Shown here: piece by piece, positions 60,169-64,000 of the stretch
How positions within the stretch are numbered: the stretch's first letter is position 1
How the letters are laid out: every line of letters begins with the position of its first letter
Assembly: GCA_049652985.1 (NCBI GenBank)
Contig: JBASFK010000001.1
Location: forward strand, 62,001-126,000
Direction: 5' to 3'
Length of the DNA stretch: 64,000 bases
DNA from: UBA7657 sp049652985
GTDB lineage: Bacteria > Pseudomonadota > Alphaproteobacteria > Micavibrionales > Micavibrionaceae
Notes under the pieces: generated by a model
The model's input: only the letters and a program-made list of their open reading frames with translations
What the model was told of the DNA's origin: nothing
Database searches by the model: none
Made by a program: the position numbers and the translations under genes

Positions 60169-60915
60169 ATGAAGAACCAAGAAAAAGAGTGGTTTGGCGA
60201 ACGCCATGTAACCCCGGCTGAAAAAACCGGCCTGGTCCGCGATGTTTTCGACAACGTCGCCCCGAAATACGACCTGATGAACGACCTGATGTCCGGCGGC
60301 CTCCACCGGCTCTGGAAGGATCGTCTCGTTCGCTCCATCCGCCCCCGCCCGGGCCAGAAATTTCTCGACGTCGCCGGTGGCACGGGTGATATCGCTTTCC
60401 GCATTCTTAAAAAAGCGCCCGGTGCCGAAGTAACTGTCTGCGACATCAACCCGCACATGCTTGAGGTCGGCCGCGACCGCGCGCTTGACCGCGGCTGGCT
60501 GGATAAATTCGAATGGGTGACCGGCAACGCGGAATCCCTGCCTTTCCCGGATAATTCTTTCGACGTCTACACAATCGCCTTTGGCCTGCGCAACGTCACG
60601 CATATCGACACCGCGTTGAAAGAAGCTGCGCGCATTTTAAAACCCGGCGGGCGTTTTTTCTGCCTGGAATTCAGCCGTGTTGAATCTGCGCTCCTGTCAC
60701 GCGCCTACAATGCCTGGTCGTTCCACGTTATTCCGCGCATCGGCAAAGCCATCGCTAACGACGAGAGCAGCTATCAATACCTCGTCGAAAGCATCCGCAA
60801 ATTCCCCAGCCCCCGCAAACTCGCCCGCCGCATGCAGGAGGCCGGGTTCGCAGGTGCGAAATTCTCCGCCCTCACAGCCGGGATCGTGGCCATCCACAAC
60901 GGCATAAAGCCCTGA
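60169..60915 (+). CDS. ubiE: demethylmenaquinone/ubiquinone methyltransferase UbiE
   Basis: UbiE methylates carbon in the quinone ring. From ATG 60169 the 248-residue protein has TPAEKTGLVRDVFDNVAPKY, DLMNDLMSGGLHRLWKD, SAM-binding FLDVAGGTGDIAFRI, PFPDNSFDVYTIAFGLRNVT and PGGRFFCLEFSRVE, all typical. A longer frame reading back to 59995 lies inside murJ on the other strand and is not used. Together with ubiK it points to aerobic ubiquinone synthesis. Confidence 0.96.
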   Translation: MKNQEKEWFGERHVTPAEKTGLVRDVFDNVAPKYDLMNDLMSGGLHRLWKDRLVRSIRPRPGQKFLDVAGGTGDIAFRILKKAPGAEVTVCDINPHMLEVGRDRALDRGWLDKFEWVTGNAESLPFPDNSFDVYTIAFGLRNVTHIDTALKEAARILKPGGRFFCLEFSRVESALLSRAYNAWSFHVIPRIGKAIANDESSYQYLVESIRKFPSPRKLARRMQEAGFAGAKFSALTAGIVAIHNGIKP

Positions 60916-60955
60916 AATTATTCCTATATTTTCTATAACAATTACAACCTATTAT

Positions 60956-60983
60956 AAGCCCCTCCAAATAAAAGGCTTTTTTT
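60956..60983 (+). terminator. candidate weak terminator after ubiE
   Basis: AAGCC and GGCTT pair with a 13-base loop, then TTTTTT follows. The stem is short, so termination may be partial. Confidence 0.4.
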
Positions 60984-60985
60984 GG

Positions 60986-61015
60986 TTGACATTTAAGGGC
61001 CCAGAGGCAAATCTA
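60986..61015 (+). promoter_or_regulatory. candidate promoter for the alanine-rich protein
   Basis: A perfect -35 box TTGACA (60986-60991) is followed after 17-18 bases by AAATCT/AATCTA, a poor -10. It begins within the T-run of the ubiE terminator. Confidence 0.4.
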
Positions 61016-61061
61016 CCCTCATCAGACCCACACATTACATAATTATGAGAGGATGCTCTAT

Positions 61062-61520
61062 ATGAGTAATTTCACCAAATCGATCGTTTATTCGGGCGTC
61101 GTTCTTGCCGCCGGTCTCGTCGCTATTTTCGCGATTTACAACAACATGTCCGGCCAGGAGCCGTCCTCCTTTATCGAACCTGCTGCCGGTGAAGAAGCCG
61201 TCATTGACCCGGCTCTCGAAGGCCAGCCTGTTGACGCTGCCATCGAAGAGACGGCCCCTGCTGCTGAAGCCGCATCGCAGGACGCATCTGAAGCCGCTGC
61301 TGCTGCAACGGAAGCCTCCGAAGGCGCCGCTGAAGCCGCCCAGGCCGCTGAACAGGCATCTGACAACGCGACCGAAGCCGCTTCCAACGCAGAAGCTGCA
61401 GCTGAAGACGCAAACGATGCAGCCAAACAGGCAGAACAGGCCTCCGATGACGCTGCTAAAGCTGACTCGACCGAGCCTTCCGCCGGTGAAGCAGCGCCTG
61501 CCGGGCAACCTGCTCAGTAA
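61062..61520 (+). CDS. alanine-rich single-pass membrane protein
   Basis: From ATG 61062 (AGAGGA 9 bases upstream) the 152-residue protein begins MSNFTKSIVYSGVVLAAGLV, with one membrane segment at about 9-26, and then a low-complexity periplasmic part made of A, E, D, S and Q: EETAPAAEAASQDASEAAAA and further AAEAAQAAEQASDNA-type repeats, probably one long helix. It ends in a proline- and glycine-rich tail. Low complexity makes any homology search unreliable. It may span the periplasm, like TolA or similar helices, but that is a guess. A good terminator follows. Confidence 0.7.
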   Translation: MSNFTKSIVYSGVVLAAGLVAIFAIYNNMSGQEPSSFIEPAAGEEAVIDPALEGQPVDAAIEETAPAAEAASQDASEAAAAATEASEGAAEAAQAAEQASDNATEAASNAEAAAEDANDAAKQAEQASDDAAKADSTEPSAGEAAPAGQPAQ

Positions 61521-61540
61521 GGTCCCGTGACTTAACATTT

Positions 61541-61575
61541 AAAAGCCCCGCTTTTGAAAGGCGGGGCTTTTGCTT
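61541..61575 (+). terminator. strong terminator after the alanine-rich gene
   Basis: AAAAGCCCCGC and GCGGGGCTTTT pair perfectly around TTTTGAAAG, followed by GCTTT. The loop also holds the TTGAAA that could be the -35 of coaBC. Confidence 0.9.
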
Positions 61576-61583
61576 TATATAAA
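61554..61583 (+). promoter_or_regulatory. candidate promoter of coaBC, giving a leaderless transcript
   Basis: TTGAAA (61554-61559) lies 18 bases before TATAAA (61578-61583), or 16 before TATATA (61576-61581). Transcription would begin close to the coaBC ATG at 61590, and no Shine-Dalgarno precedes that ATG. Confidence 0.5.
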
Positions 61584-61589
61584 TATTGC

Positions 61590-62810
61590 ATGAGCAAGAC
61601 GCTGGAAAACAAATCTGTCCTGCTGGTGATCTCGGGCGGCATCGCCGCCTACAAATCGCTGGAGCTTATCCGCCTGATCCGCAAATCAGGCGGCAATGTC
61701 CGCTGCATCCTCACCTCCGGCGGCGCGCAATTCATCACGCCACTCTCCGTGTCCTCGCTCTCAGAAAACGAAACCTACACCGATCTCTTCTCGTTAAAAG
61801 ACGAAACCGAGATGGGCCACATTCGTCTCTCCCGCGAAGCCGACCTCATCGTCGTCGCCCCCGCCAGCGCCAACATGATCGCAAAACTGGCCAATGGCAT
61901 TGCCGACGATCTCGCCTCCACCGCTCTCCTTGCCGCAAACAAGCCAATCCTCCTCGCCCCGGCGATGAACCACGAAATGTGGAACAACCCGGCAACGCAG
62001 GACAATCTCGCGAAATTAAAAACACGCGGCTTCAAATTCACCGGCCCGGTCGAGGGCGACATGGCCTGCAATGAATTCGGCATGGGCCGCATGAACGAGC
62101 CGGAGGAAATCCTCCGCGATATTTTCGCATTTTTTTTTGAACAACCCCTGAGCGGCAAAACCGCCATCGTCACCTCCGGCCCAACCTTTGAACCCATCGA
62201 TCCCGTGCGCTTCATCGGCAACCGCTCAAGCGGAAAACAGGGCCACGCCATTGCGCAGGCGCTTGTTGAATCCGGCGCATCCGTTACGCTCATCTCCGGT
62301 CCCGTGAATGAAAAACCGCCCGCAGGTGTGAAACTCATCGAAATCGAAACCGCCGCCGAAATGCTGGCCGCCACGGAAAAAACCCTGCCCGCTGACATCT
62401 TCATCGCCGCCGCCGCCGTGAGCGACTGGTCGCCCGCCCCGTCCGCGCAGAAAATAAAAAAGCAGCCCGGGAAAACACCAGCACTTAACCTTCGCGAAAA
62501 CGCCGACATTCTCAAAACGGTCGCAAACCATAAAAAACGCCCCAGCCTCGTCGTCGGCTTCGCGGCGGAAACCGAAAACCTTCTCGAAAACGCTAAATCC
62601 AAGCTGAAATCCAAGAACTGCGACTGGATTTTGGCGAATAACGTCTCCGAAAACCTGTTCGGCGGTGATGAGAATCAGATATATCTGGTGACACCATCAT
62701 CGACTGATAAATGGGAAAAACAGGGCAAGCGCGCCATTGCGCAAAAGCTTGCCGCAAAAATCGGGGAGCACTTCGCCAATGTTCGGACAATCAAGGAAGC
62801 AGCAGAATAA
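61590..62810 (+). CDS. coaBC: bifunctional phosphopantothenoylcysteine synthetase/decarboxylase
   Basis: CoaBC joins cysteine to phosphopantothenate and then decarboxylates the product, in coenzyme A synthesis. From ATG 61590 the 406-residue protein has the CoaC domain (VISGGIAAYKSLELIRLIRK, LAPAMNHEMWNNPATQDNL, GDMACNEFGMGRMNEPEEI with the catalytic cysteine) to about 180 and the CoaB domain after that (TSGPTFEPIDPVRFIGNRSS, GKQGHAIAQALVESGASVTL, ADIFIAAAAVSDWSP). It overlaps the likely start of dut. Confidence 0.96.
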   Translation: MSKTLENKSVLLVISGGIAAYKSLELIRLIRKSGGNVRCILTSGGAQFITPLSVSSLSENETYTDLFSLKDETEMGHIRLSREADLIVVAPASANMIAKLANGIADDLASTALLAANKPILLAPAMNHEMWNNPATQDNLAKLKTRGFKFTGPVEGDMACNEFGMGRMNEPEEILRDIFAFFFEQPLSGKTAIVTSGPTFEPIDPVRFIGNRSSGKQGHAIAQALVESGASVTLISGPVNEKPPAGVKLIEIETAAEMLAATEKTLPADIFIAAAAVSDWSPAPSAQKIKKQPGKTPALNLRENADILKTVANHKKRPSLVVGFAAETENLLENAKSKLKSKNCDWILANNVSENLFGGDENQIYLVTPSSTDKWEKQGKRAIAQKLAAKIGEHFANVRTIKEAAE

Positions 62811-63255
62811 TCTCACCATCGGCATGCAGGTCCTGCCGCACGCGCAAAATCTTTCGCTCCCCTCTTACGCCACCGAACAATCCGCAGGCATGGACCTCTC
62901 CGCCGCCATCGACGGCCAGGTGCAACTCGCCCCCGGCCAGCGCGCGCTCGTCCCCACCGGCATCGCCATCGCCCTGCCGCCCGGCTATGAGGCGCAAATC
63001 CGCCCGCGCTCCGGCCTCGCCGCAAAAAACGGCGTCACGGTTCTCAACACGCCCGGCACCATCGACGCCGATTACCGCGGCGAAATCAAAGTCATCCTCA
63101 TCAATCATGGCCAGGAAACATTCACCATCGAACGCGGCATGCGCATCGCGCAGATGATCGTCGCGCGTCATGAACGCGCCACATGGGACATCATCGATTT
63201 TCTGGATGAAACCGCGCGCGGCAGCGGCGGCTTCGGCTCAACAGGAACGTCTTGA
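62779..63255 (+). CDS. dut: dUTP diphosphatase
   Basis: Dut hydrolyses dUTP to dUMP, keeping uracil out of DNA. The protein (158 residues from ATG 62779) has the five trimer motifs: SAGMDLSA, PRSGLAAKNGVT, NTPGTIDADYRGEIKVILIN, RGMRIAQMIVA and the C-terminal arm GSGGFGSTGTS. The start is uncertain: ATG 62779 lies inside the end of coaBC, and an ATG at 62824 gives the shorter MQVLPHAQ form without a good ribosome-binding site. coaBC-dut is a common neighbouring pair. Confidence 0.94.
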   Translation: MFGQSRKQQNNLTIGMQVLPHAQNLSLPSYATEQSAGMDLSAAIDGQVQLAPGQRALVPTGIAIALPPGYEAQIRPRSGLAAKNGVTVLNTPGTIDADYRGEIKVILINHGQETFTIERGMRIAQMIVARHERATWDIIDFLDETARGSGGFGSTGTS

Positions 63256-63276
63256 GTTATTTCTTCCTGCCTGTGA

Positions 63277-63582
63277 TTAAACGAGATCAGGCGCAGGACT
63301 TAAGGGGCGGATTTTAACTGCCACGCATCCCGCTGTGTCGTCTTGCACACAATCGAATTCGACCTCTTGGCCCAGGTTTCTTTCTGCGCTCTTTTCTAAA
63401 AATAACGGCACATTTGGGCTCAAGGCATATGGATCGCCTGCCTCTTTTTGAATTTCAATACTATATCGGGACATGCCCATACTCTCATCCATCTTACGGA
63501 CGGTCTCAATGACGCTCTCTCCGGCGCCTCCACGAATGGCGATTGCAAACTTGTCTCTGATTATGCCTTTAGCGGTCCACAT
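63277..63582 (-). CDS. orphan protein, 101 residues, second of a pair
   Basis: ATG 63582 has AGAGGG about 8 bases upstream. The product begins MWTAKGIIRDKFAIAIRGGA, has VIETVRKMDESMGMSRYSIE and ends with EVEFDCVQDDTAGCVAVKIR; it looks like a small alpha/beta domain with two cysteines. I recognise no family. It follows the next orphan by 50 bases on the same strand, so the two are likely one unit. Base use is more AT-rich than in dut and coaBC. Confidence 0.6.
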   Translation of the reverse strand: MWTAKGIIRDKFAIAIRGGAGESVIETVRKMDESMGMSRYSIEIQKEAGDPYALSPNVPLFLEKSAERNLGQEVEFDCVQDDTAGCVAVKIRPLSPAPDLV

Positions 63583-63632
63583 GCTTCACCCTCTTGCGTT
63601 TCGTCATATCAAATCTCCTTACTCAAATCCGT

Positions 63633-63947
63633 TTACAAAACCGGCGGGTTAAACGCGGCGACAGCATATTTGTGCCCGCCTTTTTCCCATAGCGTGAGTG
63701 AACATGTAACAAAATTATTTTCAGAGCTTCCGAGCTTTTGAGCTTCAGGTTCCAGTTCCAGGGAAACGGGCACGGACTTAATAAAACCATCCACCCCTGC
63801 ATCAATGGCATCTGTGAACTCCACGATCAGGTTCGATAATCCAGCCTGGTGATTTTCTTCAATCCTTTTTTCAACAAGCTTCCGGAGGGATCTGTCCTTC
63901 CGCAAATTATAAAGCGTATTCCTTACAGTCCCCGTGCCTATTAGCAT
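63633..63947 (-). CDS. orphan protein, 104 residues, first of a pair
   Basis: ATG 63947 has GGAG 7 bases upstream; an in-frame start at 63980 is less well placed. The protein begins MLIGTGTVRNTLYNLRKDRS, has a basic helical stretch LRKLVEKRIEENHQAGLSNL and a beta-rich second half with SVPVSLELEPEAQKL and NNFVTCSLTLWEKGGHKYAV. No signal peptide and no family recognised. Its promoter is probably near the right edge of the window. Confidence 0.6.
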   Translation of the reverse strand: MLIGTGTVRNTLYNLRKDRSLRKLVEKRIEENHQAGLSNLIVEFTDAIDAGVDGFIKSVPVSLELEPEAQKLGSSENNFVTCSLTLWEKGGHKYAVAAFNPPVL

Positions 63948-64000
63948 GTTAAATCTCCAAAGCTCGCTCCATCGTGACAACAGTCGAAAAATATTATGTT

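Noticed and set aside
1..64000. CRISPR arrays, tRNA or rRNA genes, insertion sequences and prophage
   Set aside because: I read through both strands for spaced repeats, cloverleaf-like ends, transposase and phage motifs and saw none; a proper tRNA scan could still find something I missed.

Overview
The window reads as a continuous stretch of chromosome from an alphaproteobacterium with moderately high GC. Markers for that class are a MucR/Ros-type regulator, a PhaR-controlled polyhydroxybutyrate cluster, an NDUFAF7/MidA methyltransferase, a long PstA, a ribbon-helix-helix gene directly after fumC, and UbiK/UbiE quinone genes. Gene content would suit a Rhodospirillales- or Micavibrionales-like lineage, but that placement is inference. 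Genes are densely packed, many with ATGA overlaps. I found no rRNA, tRNA, CRISPR array, phage or transposase gene.

Layout. 1-10 kb: end of a histidine phosphatase, a 59-residue orphan, folK-folP, a murein pair (MepK-like endopeptidase and YcbB-type L,D-transpeptidase), ilvD, two PH-domain membrane proteins, an unrecognised three-repeat protein and 6-phosphofructokinase. 10-21 kb: a YdcH-like protein, purE-purK, fumC with an RHH gene, a large AsmA-family protein, then phaC-phaA-phaB divergent from phaR. 21-30 kb: an orphan, a large exported coiled-coil protein, prfB with its programmed frameshift, a DJ-1-like protein, two lipoproteins, hslO and recX. 30-43 kb: a PAS histidine kinase, a phasin, an EnvZ/OmpR-type pair next to ilvE, and a pst phosphate operon with an OprP-like porin inside it. 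42-52 kb: ychF, pth, rplY, prs (with a palindromic element between the last two), pgeF, midA, lgt, ubiK, ybjN, proC, mucR-like, tsaB and a RutE-like nitroreductase. 52-64 kb: a deacetylase-like pseudoenzyme, a NifU-domain protein, a stress protein, a TIGR02186/TauE pair, orphans, trpS, murJ, ubiE, an alanine-rich membrane protein, coaBC, dut and two small orphans at the right edge.

How the genes work together. phaA and phaB make 3-hydroxybutyryl-CoA, phaC polymerises it, the phasin at 33.4 kb coats the granule, and PhaR probably controls both loci: TGCA sites cluster in both promoter regions. The MepK/L,D-transpeptidase pair, MurJ, Lgt, AsmA, the OmpA-like lipoprotein and the coiled-coil protein all serve the envelope. 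The pst genes with the porin form a phosphate path across both membranes.

Most worth following up: the three-repeat protein at 7.5 kb, the shared TTGACATArC-type promoter core in front of three orphan genes, the palindromic element between prs and rplY, and several recognisable families that have lost their catalytic or zinc-binding residues (DJ-1, polysaccharide deacetylase, MucR). I did not see a clear multi-gene system of a new type.
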